This document shows, piece by piece, positions 23,271 through 33,085 of a stretch of DNA of 64,000 nucleotides. Where the stretch lies: the NCBI GenBank assembly GCA_963855995.1, contig OY979725.1:4340001-4404000 (forward strand), in the 5' to 3' direction. A model generated the notes under the pieces. The model was given only the letters and a program-made list of their open reading frames with translations. It was not told the origin of the DNA and did no database searches. The number at the start of each line of letters is the position of its first letter. Within the stretch, counting starts at the first letter, position 1. A program made the translations under genes and the position numbers. The DNA is from Muricea muricata. Its lineage: Eukaryota; Cnidaria; Anthozoa; Malacalcyonacea; Plexauridae.

Positions 23271-23880
23271 AAATAAAAATGATATAAAAATGATATAAAC
23301 TGCAAAGTAAACAAAACTACAGGCAAATTAACTTGTGACAGGCAAATTAACTAATGAGTTTGCAGTCATTTCCACTTTGGGAATCGTCACCCAGCATGAT
23401 ACAAAACCTCAAATTTTATGCAGTTGATTTCCCTACATAATATCCAGCCGCCAGACTGGAAAGTTTGCAAAATGCGCACGGAAGGGCACTCGTTTGAAAA
23501 AAAAATGCGCACCTACACACTTGCAGTTTCGCACCTAAGTCATAATGCCCCACAACACTTGAAATCCATTCAAATATAACTTTATTTTTGTTTGTTTTAC
23601 ATGCGCACCCAACACATCCTGAACAAAATATGCGCACCTAAATTTTCATTCGCGCACGTGGAATTTGAGGTGCGCACGGAAGATCTTCCGTGCGCAAGAC
23701 AAAGTTTCCAGTCTGGTATCCAGGATCAGCCCAGGATTAACACTTAATTTATTATGAAAATTATGCATGTAGAAGATATCCACATTGTCTACGCAGACGT
23801 ACCTTTTCTCCTTGGCCAATCAGAATTCACTAATTTTAATCCGGCCGGAGGGTATATAAAGAGTGGTAGTACACGTTTGT
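23271..23880 (+). repeat. duplicated promoter-like module R3, copy 1
   Basis: Matches 29735-30160 in the same orientation: ACTGCAAAGTAAACAAAACT, GAGTTTGCAGTCATTTCCA, AAAACCTCAAATTTTATGCA, GATATCCACATTGTCTACGC, then CTTGGCCAATCAGAATTCA and CCGGCCGGAGGGTATATAAA. The last two are a CCAAT box and a TATA box about 40 bases apart, a plausible core promoter facing right. A 269-bp MITE at 23448-23716 interrupts it. No gene was recognised downstream of this copy. Confidence 0.8.
23448..23716. mobile_element. MITE inserted in R3 copy 1 (empty site known)
   Basis: Inverted ends CCAGACTGGAAA and TTTCCAGTCTGG, flanked by the direct repeat TATCCAG (23441-23447, 23717-23723). R3 copy 2 near 29918-29932 reads straight through ATATCCAGGATC, so it is the pre-insertion state. 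Inside, 23671-23696 is a perfect 26-bp palindrome centred on AGATCT, and GTGCGCAC-like text recurs throughout. No coding capacity. Confidence 0.88.
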
Positions 23881-24913
23881 GTCTTGTTGCAGAAGAAAAT
23901 TCGAGCATCGTTTGGTAGGGCAACCTTAAACCCTAACCCTTAAAACCATAAACCTAGTTCCTTCTTCGAACCAATTATTTAATCTCCATCTACAAGTGGT
24001 TTTCATTTTGCGCTTCGTCTTCCCACTAAAAAAAAGGTCAAAGCGTCCCAATTGTCCAAATGGTGCAAACACGTACGAAGGCCTGCAAGGCTCCATAACG
24101 CGTAGTGCGGAAGGATGAGTATCTCGGTACGTCCCTTGTGGGCCGTATGTGTACGTGTTTTCTTCTGCAACAACATTAAAAGGAAAACATCTATTAACAA
24201 GGCTTATCTCGACAATGGATACTTCTTCTTAGAGTTTTCCGACATTTTGTAAATATATTCACAGACACAGTACATATAATAGACCTGAAGGCTTTGTCTT
24301 CAACCTATGGCTATGTTTATATTTTATGCTATATCTTGATTATATGCTTAACATTTTAGTCCTGAACATTGAGATTATAGTTGAAGTTGTACTAGTGAAG
24401 ATACAAATATTCAGTTCAAAGCAAAATATAACATACAGCTAACTTGTAGTTCCGAAATGTTTAAAGGCGCCCTCGAATATTTGGATGTAAAAGTTAAAGG
24501 TATGTTAAAAGTTGGGCAAAGCGGTGCGTTCAATATGGGCCGAGATCAAAGGCTTTGTCAAAGGTCAACACATGTTTCAAAACAAATTTCAAATTTGTAC
24601 TGAATGTATAATGATTCGTGGATTGGCTATGTTTCGCATCTGAATGAATTTATGAATGCTTTTCATTGGGCAAATGTCTGGATTACGAACGTAAACATAC
24701 GCGTGAAAATATATTTACAGTTTCTACGTACTAAGTAGATCGTAAATCTTTGTTTACGGCTTTTAGACAACAGTTGTTTATTTTCGCGTTTTTTGTTTAG
24801 ATTAAATACCTCGAAAGTCGGAATTTATATCATAGACCCGAGGACGCGCAGCGTCCGAAGGCTTTGTACGACATATATCCCGACCTTGGAGGTGTTTCCA
24901 GCTAAAAGACCAC
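23881..24913. other. unassigned region downstream of R3 copy 1
   Basis: Short open stretches occur near 24010-24190 on both strands, but none shows a recognisable family, so I assign no gene. A short AACCCTAACCC run near 23931 is too brief to be telomeric. Confidence 0.4.
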
Positions 24914-25047
24914 GGGCCGGTTGTATAAAACTTTTAATCACTGTTTCGTAGTTAAATAGTGATTAAGTACAAAATACGTTGTTCTGATTGGTTGACGTTT
25001 CTACTAATCATAGCTAACTTTAATCACTTTTTTATACAACCGGCCCC
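24914..25047. mobile_element. MITE family C, copy 1
   Basis: Terminal inverted repeats GGGCCGGTTGTATAAAA and TTTTATACAACCGGCCCC enclose TACGTTGTTCTGATTGGTTG. A second copy at 62371-62516 shares the whole length. Confidence 0.9.
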
Positions 25048-25695
25048 ACATGTATATAATCAGCCTTGCCACTCTTGGTGTTTTGTCATGATGGACTTTG
25101 TCTTCACATGACTGTGGACAATTTCCCAAAGATTTGACTAGATCATTTTGTTTTAGAATACTGATGACTGAAACCATTGTCAACGAGTAGAGTGATCCCT
25201 GCTGTTTGAAACAGATGACAGAAGTCTACTTTTTACTCCAAGAAATATTTGTTACCATGTAAAGTAAACTTTCTTTATAGAATTGTTCAGAAATATAAGC
25301 ATTTAACCTTCCCTGGGGTTTATCACAGAACATTCTGTCATTGTCACCAGACTCTGCCCGCTGTGAGTTGTGTATGGATCTTCCCTGGAAATACCCCACT
25401 AGCTGTTATCAAATTCTGAAACCATTCAATTTGACATGGTGACCAAACACATCTAGTTACCTGTAAATGGAGTCTTATTTGTAAAAAATGGTGGCCAGTG
25501 ATAGACGCTACGTGCTAAACAAATATGGGTGGCATCTACATATCAAAGAAAAATTGCATTGTACCATAGACTATCGTTAGTTAGAAATAAGAAAACTTGC
25601 AAAAAACAAGTTGTATAATGTAATGTCTTAAAACCATATTTTGTTCATGACATGTCTTGACAAGTAAATTCTTAAGTATATTTCTATTGACATCG
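25048..25695. other. intergenic, nothing recognised
   Basis: I see no coding homology, tandem repeat or foldback here. It leads up to the left LTR of the decayed BEL/Pao element. Confidence 0.4.
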
Positions 25696-26007
25696 AATAG
25701 CATTTTAAATATTGCCATGAACAATAACTCTATTCCGAAACCTTGCCTCCGAATTAGTAACGGAATCACAGAATAATCAAATAAATGTGTCGACGCATTT
25801 ATGATATAAAAGTCTTAAAATGTCGCAGTTTTCTCACATCACAGCTCACATGGGGGTTTTTCATCAAGAACGAAGAATCCCCCCGTTTCTATGACAACAA
25901 CAGTGTTTCCACTTATTGAAATAAATATCAATTTCCAACACTCTCCCCCCATGTGACTATAAAAGAGTCATACGTAATAACAGAAAATACTTAAATTGTG
26001 TCCCTTT

Positions 26008-27803
26008 TTAGTTTAACTCGTCTGCTTCTTCCAGTTCAAATAGTTTCTTGTTCTTTGCTTCAGCTACGACTGCTGCTCGTCGTTTTGGTTTGAATTCTTC
26101 CGCGTTGGTATTCAACTTCGTTTCGCATTTTCTCACGTCGCATTTCAGTTCCAACGGATAGATCAACTGAACTAGTCTTTCCAGGGTCGCTTTACCGCTT
26201 TGCAGCTTAACACCTCGAACAACTTTAGCTTTCCCACAGATTAACTTGGTAACCATTTCGATTTTCCACTTGTTTCTATTCTTCTCGTCGCCTTTAATCA
26301 ACACGATATCTCCCTCGTTAGGATGACCTGTCGTTGACCGAGTGTTGGCTTGATAACGTTGCCGTAAACTCGTCAAGTATTCCCGTTCCCATCGATTCCA
26401 TAGATGATTCTTCACATTTTGCAAGTACTTAGCTCTCTTTCGCAAGTCACCGTCCTCAATATGATGACATTCTAGCTCAGGTGCAACATTCGACTGTTGT
26501 AGCACAAACGAATTTGGTGTAAGAATAGGAAATTCAATGTCATCCTCTACATAGCTGAGTGGGCGATCATTCATACAGATCTCCACGTCTAGGACGACTT
26601 CTGACAGCTCTTCAAATGTCAAAGTTCCTTCGCCGACAACCTTGTAAAAAGCAGACTTGAAAATTCCGATCAATCTTTCAAATTGTCCGCCCCACCAGGG
26701 CGCGCGTGACAAATTAAATCTCCACTTGATTTCATACTTACTCGCTGTGGAATTTCTCGTCGTTCATCACCTTGTTTAACCATGTCGAACCGGCTTGAAA
26801 CCTTTTCGCATTGTCTCAATAAATTAGACTAGGACGACCACGTCTGGCAATTAATCTTTTGAGGCTTCGAAGGAAGAGGGTTGTTTCAAGACTCTTCAAA
26901 ACTTCTAGGTAAACTCCTCGAGTCAGACTACATGTAAATAGGACTAAGTACGCTTTCCCTTCTTGGGTTTTCTTAACTTTGCACTTGATTGGGCCAGTGA
27001 AATCGACTCCAATAACTTTATAAGGAGTTGTACCTTCCGTTCGCGTTGTTGGCAGTTGTGCTGGCGTTGGAGCTTGATATAGTTTCGTGGGGATTTTCAG
27101 TTGCATCTCGAACATGCCTTTCGCAACTTCTTTACTAAACGACGCAGACGAGGAACACAGTAATTCTCTCGAATCTTTGCCATCAGAATAACTCCCCCAT
27201 GGAGCGTCTCTAAATGAGCTTCTTCAACGAGTTTCACGGTAACATTGAGTTGTCGGGCAGGTAAATAGGAAGCTTTCCTTGTACTCGTCCCTTACAGGTT
27301 AACATCTCGTTGGCATCGGCTTGTATGTTAAGCTGGACGGAGTCATTTTGAAACTTTGGATCTTCTCTTGCCCCTGCTTGTACTTGCTTGATCCACCATT
27401 GAGGTTGTTGATCAATCTCATCGGTTTTTAACGGACCGTCCTGTCTGTGATCTCGTTTCACGCGACCGCTGTCGAGGAATCTTTTTATCCATGCACTAAT
27501 TCTGAGGGTTTTCGTCAATGAATGCTTCTTCAGAACATCTCTCAGGAGCGCTAAATCGACTCGTCCTAGGTTCGCATTCAGAACCGCTCACGTTGCTTTA
27601 CATTCACTCTGCGAATCAGCAGAAGGTTGCAAGACAAGGTATGATGGCCAGCAACTACGATCCTGAAGCCAGGTAGGACCCTTTAACCAGAGCTCAGTGA
27701 GTTGATCCCCTCTGCTCCCGAGATCAGCGGGGTTCTCCGTTGTTGATACATGATGCCATTCGATTGCTTGAGCATCTCGTATCTTTGCTACTCGATTTGC
27801 CAC
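26008..27803 (-). pseudogene. BEL/Pao RNase H-integrase-DUF5641 remnant
   Basis: In minus-strand order: an RNase H/linker piece (27803-27588, with HHVSTTENPADLGSRGD), a linker (27518-27234), a piece of the integrase core (27115-26816, with KVIGVDFTGPIKCK and RRGRPSLIY), and the C-terminal half (26712-26008, with APWWGGQFERLIG and the DUF5641-like GDIVLIKGDEKNRNKWKIEM). Frameshifts and short gaps separate the pieces, and the middle of the integrase core is lost near 26720-26815. Not functional. Confidence 0.9.
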
Positions 27804-27961
27804 GAACTGTTTGTATTGACCTTCTCCTTTGATCCACCATAAAGCTACGGTGCTATCTGAACAGCAATGTTTCTCGTGTAGAATATGACTGAGAGCCCTA
27901 CTTGCATTGCTAACCTAGTTGGTCACCATGTGGCTCGCAACAAGTTCCAACCGAGGTATGG

Positions 27962-29257
27962 TTAGTCCTTTTTTTGACAAGTCTTGCTTTCGAAACGAGG
28001 AGCTCTTGAGTAACTCCAGATAGTTGTGTTGCAACTGTGTACACCGATGCACAGTCCTTCACCACTGGCATCTCCGAGCCCATGAATTTCTAATTTCTTC
28101 ACCGGTTCTCGGAACGGCTGCCCTGCCGCACAATTGAAGCAATGTTTCTTCCTTGTTAAGATCTCTCTTCGCTTTTTAACACTGGTAACCACTTCACACT
28201 CCCCCGTTTTGTGCTCGCCTTCGCAGTAGACACATACTTGCATGGTTTTCGTTTGATAGACTTTACCTGACTTCCCAAATTTTCCAGATGGTACATCTGA
28301 CTCCTCATAAACAGGATTTCGCTTCGTCCACTGTTTAATTGCTTCGGCAAGTTTTACAAAATCCCAGTTCTTCCCGTCTGAATAATCATTTGTTACAAGT
28401 ACATGACAAACGCACAACACACGGTTTGGCCAGAACTGCCTCTTTAATTATCAGTTATAAGCATGCTTTACACGGGTGGTCTACATCTACATTATTATCT
28501 ATATATTATCTAACCCTAAGGTGCACTCCTTATCAGCTGATTGCACTGTCGCCTTGTCTGCCTCATTTCCTTTCGTTATCTATGTTACACATTTCTTACT
28601 AAATCACCCCGTAAAGCTGGAGGCTTGTCCAATGTCATCGAAACTTCCTTGAACATCCATGAGTTTATTTAATGTCTCAAGGGCTTGAACACAATAATTT
28701 AACTTGTCACTGAATCCTGCAATTTTCGTTGGGTTGGCTCCAGAGATGTGTGGCAAATCCATTATCTCTTTTACGTAAGCTTTAACAATCTCAGAATTTT
28801 TGCAGTATTGATCTTCCAAAATCGACTTTGCCCGGTTGTACCCCTTTGCAGTGAAAGGCAGAGCCTAGACACGACGCTTGACTTTTGGCCCAAGAAACCC
28901 AACAAATACGTAAATTTATTGATGGCAGCTATATGTGACTTATCCACCGTCTCCATGAACTGGCCCCAAAATCTTGGCCAATCCATGTATGACCCATCAA
29001 ATTGTGCAATATTTGTCATTGGTAATCTCACTGACATACCTTTCATGTCCTCCCCCATCTCAGGTTTTGACGTGCCTGGACCCCCGGTTTTCCATCTTGA
29101 ATTTTGGCATGCATATTTCGCTTATTGTTGTTTGGAGTGATTATAAATGTCGTTCGACCGCTTCTTGTTTCCCAGCATCAAGTATTTTCCCGGTTCTTTG
29201 CACCGTTAGCCTTAACTGAGTAAATTTTGTATCGAGTTTATCTTCGTCGCTCGCCAT
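27962..29257 (-). pseudogene. BEL/Pao gag remnant with foreign insert
   Basis: Begins with ATG at 29257 (MASDEDKLDTKFTQL). The DUF1759-like gag follows (DWPRFWGQFMETVDKS, NKFTYLLGFLGQK) and continues at 28819-28604. About 200 bases of unrelated sequence (about 28412-28610) interrupt it. It resumes with a zinc knuckle, CVYCEGEHKTGEC, at 28420-27962 and then jumps to RNase H-like text (EIHGLGDASGEG). The protease and reverse transcriptase between them have been deleted. Confidence 0.85.
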
Positions 29258-29734
29258 TTTAGTATCCAAAAATCACAAAATATCGCAAATATATATCCCG
29301 TCGGAAGTGCCACGTATTCCGAAACCTTACCTTGCCTTGCGAAACATTTTAAATATTGCCATCAACAATAACCTTATTCCGAAACCTTGCAACGGAAGTA
29401 ACGGAATCGCAGAATAATCAAATAAACGTATCGACGTATTTATTATATAAAAGTCTTAAAATCTCGCAGTTTTCTCACATCACAGCTCACATGGGTCTTT
29501 TTTATCAAAAATCCCTCCGTCTCTATGACAACAACAGAGTTTCCACTTATTGAAATAAATATCAATTTCCAACAACCTCACCTTGTACAAATCTAATGTA
29601 AAGTGCACTTTATAGTAGTTATGGCACCTAGTAAATTTCATTTTTTTTCAAACAAAATAAATTCATTCATACAGCGTGTAAAATTATGTTTATTGGTAAA
29701 ATGTAATGGGAAATTAGTTGTATCCCTTATAGTG

Positions 29735-30160
29735 GAAATAAAATAATATATTGCGAAGTATTTACTACTGCGAAGTAAACAAAACTGCAGGCATTAACTT
29801 AAAATTAACTTAGATGAGTTTGCAGTCATTTCCATTTTCGGAATTTGTGAATTGGCAATACAGCAGGATATAAAACCTCAAATTTTATGCAGTTGATTTT
29901 TCCTAAATAATAGGTCACAATATCCAGGATCAACACTTAGTTAATTATGAAATTATGCATGTAGAAGATATCCACATTGTCTACGCAGACAAACGGCGTT
30001 TCCCTTGACCAATCAGAATTCATGCGTAGAAGATACCCACATTGTCTACGCAGACGTACGGCGTTGATATCCACATTGTCTACGCAGACGTACCTTTTTC
30101 CCTTGGCCAATCAGAATTCACCAATTTTAATCCGGCCGGAGGGTATATAAACAGTTGTTG
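29735..30160 (+). promoter_or_regulatory. R3 copy 2: CCAAT/TATA promoter of the NHP2-like gene
   Basis: Second copy of the module at 23271-23880, placed directly upstream of the NHP2-like start codon. It ends with CTTGGCCAATCAGAATTCA and CCGGCCGGAGGGTATATAAA. A local segment built on ATCCACATTGTCTACGCAGA is present three times (about 29960-30090), with a second CCAAT-like CTTGACCAATCAGAATTCA, so the upstream part has been tandemly amplified relative to copy 1. Confidence 0.65.
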
Positions 30161-30205
30161 TATTCATTTGAAGGGAGAAGAGAGTTAGCCAAAGTTTAAG
30201 TGTTA

Positions 30206-30412
30206 GGTTAAAAACAGAAGCATTAGATTAAAAACAGAAGCATTAGATTAAAAACAGAAGCATTAGATTAATAACAGAAGCATTAGATTGAAAGCAGAAG
30301 CATTAGATTAAAAACAGAAGCATTAGATTAAACTCAGAAGCATTAGATTAAACTCAGAAGCATTAGATTAAACTCAGAAGCATTAGATTAAACTCAGAAG
30401 CATTAGATTAAC
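30206..30412 (+). repeat. 20-bp tandem repeat in the 5' UTR of the NHP2-like gene
   Basis: About ten to eleven units of GCATTAGATTAAAAACAGAA end ten bases before the start codon at 30422. The last four units share an AAACTC variant, indicating recent local amplification. It lies between the TATA box and the ATG, so it is probably transcribed. Confidence 0.92.
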
Positions 30413-30421
30413 ACAAAATAC

Positions 30422-30805
30422 ATGATCATGGATACCACGGCAGAAGATATGAATCCAGAAGATAAGGTATATTCTGACCTTTCAAAAAATGTGAATGCAA
30501 TTGCCAAGCCTTTGGCCTCCAGGAAATTGTGCAAAGGATTATACAAAATCACGGGAAAAGCTGCTAAACATAAAACATTAAGACGAGGTGTAAAAGAGGT
30601 TACAAAGGCAATACGAAAGGGAGAAAAAGGAATAGTTGTTTTTGCTGGAGATGTCACTCCAATTGATGTTTACTCTCATTTGCCAGTCTTTTGCGAAGAA
30701 AACGATATACCATACTGTTATGTGCCAAGTAGACAGGATCTTGGTGAAGCTACCCAGACAAAACCTGAATCCGGGACGAAAGTCCTCAAAATGACCCCGC
30801 CCTAA
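30422..30805 (+). CDS. NHP2-like H/ACA snoRNP protein, altered C-terminus
   Basis: NHP2 is an L7Ae-family RNA-binding core protein of H/ACA snoRNPs, needed for rRNA pseudouridylation and telomerase RNA stability. The single exon encodes 127 residues. The L7Ae fold is well kept: IAKPLASRKLCKGLYKITGK, RRGVKEVTKAIRKGEKGIVV, FAGDVTPIDVYSHLPVFCEE, IPYCYVPSRQDLGEA. After TQTK the expected conserved tail (about 25-30 residues in human NHP2) is replaced by an unrelated 14-residue stretch and a stop. I see neither a splice donor at that point nor a poly(A) tract downstream. The promoter-like module upstream suggests transcription. It could be a diverged or truncated gene, or a retrocopy; an intact parent may lie elsewhere. 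Confidence 0.8.
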   Translation: MIMDTTAEDMNPEDKVYSDLSKNVNAIAKPLASRKLCKGLYKITGKAAKHKTLRRGVKEVTKAIRKGEKGIVVFAGDVTPIDVYSHLPVFCEENDIPYCYVPSRQDLGEATQTKPESGTKVLKMTPP

Positions 30806-31267
30806 AACGGCAGTGTCGACATAGCTCTAACTTCAGACCAATGCAAGCAACAGCCTTTCTGAAGTGCTTATAGTGTTTAGAAGGGTTGTTTATAGGGGTG
30901 GTTATAAGAAGCAAAACATTGCCTAACTATAATATATTCCAAGAAAATCACCATTCAACATGCCAGGTCAACAGCTAATCATGCATAAAATAACTAAAAT
31001 CGCTGGCAGAAATTAAAATTACATATTTCCTACAAAATATTATTATAGCATGAAAAACCATGTTCAATTGAATCCATTTATTGCAGATTTCAAAAGGATT
31101 GACATTATCTTGTTGATATACAAGGCATTGTATTTCACTTACCCTCCGCAAAAACACGATTTCAGCCATGTTTTCCGTCTTGTTTGCTTTTTTATCGCCG
31201 AGTAGCCGAAGTCTCACACAATTCTTGTACTTTTCCATAATCACAGATGACCAAAGAACTACTCAGC
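30806..31267. other. intergenic; possible minus-strand 5' exon
   Basis: On the minus strand, 31237-31141 reads MEKYKNCVRLRLLGDKKANK and onward to a GTAAGT donor at about 31140. It continues the sequence of the foldback's left arm. No family was recognised and no partner exon found, so it remains a candidate only. Confidence 0.25.
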
Positions 31268-32262
31268 CCATTTTTTACTTGTTCTGAGACTGTGCCGTCT
31301 ACTTTATCTTCGATTTGGTATCCTCGACAATTAGCCAAAATTGCCGCCATTGTGAAGTCTTGCCGCTTTTGTGTCCGATAAATGGGACTTCTTCGTCTTC
31401 CTGTGTATTTATATTATGTAATCCAACAGTACTTTATACTACTGAATTTCTAAAGGTGATTTTGTCAACTTCTATCAAATTTAAATATAAAAATCCACCC
31501 ACATAAAATCGAGTGTCTTCAAGCTAAGTCACGCGCAATCGTCACGAAAATTTCTCGTGGGCGACCATATTCCCCGTGGGCGGGGAGTGAATATTTTCAC
31601 GAAACGTTTGCTTGTTTCCACACCAAGACAAGTAAACATTTCATATTATTATATTTTCATCTATATTTGCGTATTGCTTTGTTTTTTGTTTTTTTTTATT
31701 TGAAGGGCGGTTTTTATTATGCCAAAGTAAAACATAACTAACTAAACTAAGCGTCTAAGCCAATAAAAGCCACTATTGTTTTAAAATTGAAGCGTACGTA
31801 TTGTCACTGCAGTGACATAGCCCTCAAAATACAAATAGAGGAAATGCAAAACTGTCAGATTTTCTTGTAGTTAAAGCTTAAAAACAAAACAACACGCAAA
31901 TATGAACAGGCAAACGTATTCGTGAAAATATTCACTCCCCGCCCACGGGGAATATGGTCGCCCACGAGGAATTTTCGTGACGATTGCGCGTGACTTTCAA
32001 ATTATTTCGAAGCTTGAAGATACTCGATTTTATGTGGGTGGATTTTTATATTTAAATTTCATAGAAGTTTACAAAATCACCTTTAGAAATTCAATAGTAT
32101 AAATTACTGTTGGATTACACAATATAAATACACAGGAAGACGAAGAAGTCACATTTATCGGACACAAAAGCGGCAAGACTTCACAATGGCGGCAATTTTG
32201 GCTAATTGTCGAGGATACCAAATCGAAGATAAAGTAGACGGCACAGTCTCAGAACAAGGATA
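31268..32262. repeat. large foldback with ~340-bp arms
   Basis: The left arm (about 31278-31610) is the reverse complement of the right arm (about 31915-32262), at roughly nine bases in ten by eye. The outer ends read CTTGTTCTGAGACTGTGCCG and its complement. A spacer of about 300 bases holds no recognised gene. Both arms contain, facing outward, an ATG-initiated frame (MAAILANCRGYQIEDKVDGT) that ends at the arm tip. On the left arm it runs into GAACAAGTAAAAAATGG, a possible splice donor. It is either a MITE with long inverted repeats or an inverted duplication of a promoter and first exon. Confidence 0.8.
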
Positions 32263-32374
32263 ATAGTGAATAAAGGGATCTTTAAAAGAGGAATCAGTGC
32301 ATTAAATAACGACGCCCCCTGTATCATCTTTGTAAATTTTACTGAAAAAAAAAACTAGCTTTAAGTCCGGGAAA

Positions 32375-33085
32375 TACTGCGATTTCCAGTTGAGCGTGAA
32401 ATTGCATATGTTAAGTTTTTGTAGTTTGAATAATAAGTTTGTGTCGTCATTCTATAATGTTATTTGGGAGAGCTGTCAATGCTGCCAAGTACAATACGGT
32501 AAATTTCAAGTGTATGTTACAAAATTTCACTTAGGTTCAAACGAAAGTCTAAGCGTGTAAAACAGGCATGTACTCCGTAAAACCTCAGCGAATTGTAGCA
32601 CGGATACTAGGCGATAGTTACCTTTGCGAAGTTGTTTTTGATAATGACGTTTGTAGGGCAACCGCATCCAGCCTATCGACACGAAAAATTTCAATAAAAA
32701 AATTTTTATTGAACAAATTTAAGTATTTATGAATCTAGTCTAATCTAGTCTAAAAATTATCTAGACTGATGTAGAAAGAGATATTCAAGGTCATTTTTAT
32801 CTAGTTTTTTTTGCAGTAAATTGTGTTAATTTTTTTGAAGTCTAACGTTTGTCAGTTTTATATGGTGAAAGAGTTGCCTGCAGCCTTAGTATTTATAAAT
32901 GATAATAATATGCGCTGACGTAACGGGCGCTGGGATGCCTATGATTGTACTTGACAACATTGCGAGCGGTCCCTAGAAACATTATAGAATGACGTCACAA
33001 ACTTATTATTCAAACCCTGTGATTCAAACTACAAAACTTAACGAACAAACGTTTGCAATTCCACGCTCAACTGGAAATCGCAGCA
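32375..33085. repeat. foldback element with R2-like interior
   Basis: The left arm (about 32380-32465, GCGATTTCCAGTTGAGCGTG) is mirrored by the right arm (about 32968-33082, CACGCTCAACTGGAAATCGC). The arms also share the mirrored ACATTATAGAATGACG. Between them 32640-32900 is repeat R2 copy 2. The whole is a non-autonomous DNA-element candidate of about 700 bp. Confidence 0.75.

Larger units (their letters stand above)
25696..29573 (-). mobile_element. decayed BEL/Pao LTR retrotransposon
   Basis: LTR copies lie at about 25696-25942 and 29314-29573. They share CATTTTAAATATTGCCAT, TATAAAAGTCTTAAAAT, TTTCTCACATCACAGCTCAC and ATTGAAATAAATATCAATTT, and the minus-strand LTR start is TGTTGG. A polypurine tract (GGGGGGAGAG on the minus strand) abuts the left LTR. 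A primer-binding-like TGGCACTTCCGACGGG follows the right LTR, matching in position the one in the BEL element at 36315-41697. The LTRs differ by many substitutions and indels, so this is an old copy. The protease and reverse transcriptase are missing and the remaining frames are broken. Confidence 0.88.

Noticed and set aside
23920..23945. Telomere-like AACCCTAACCC run
   Set aside because: Only about two units; interstitial chance or micro-repeat.
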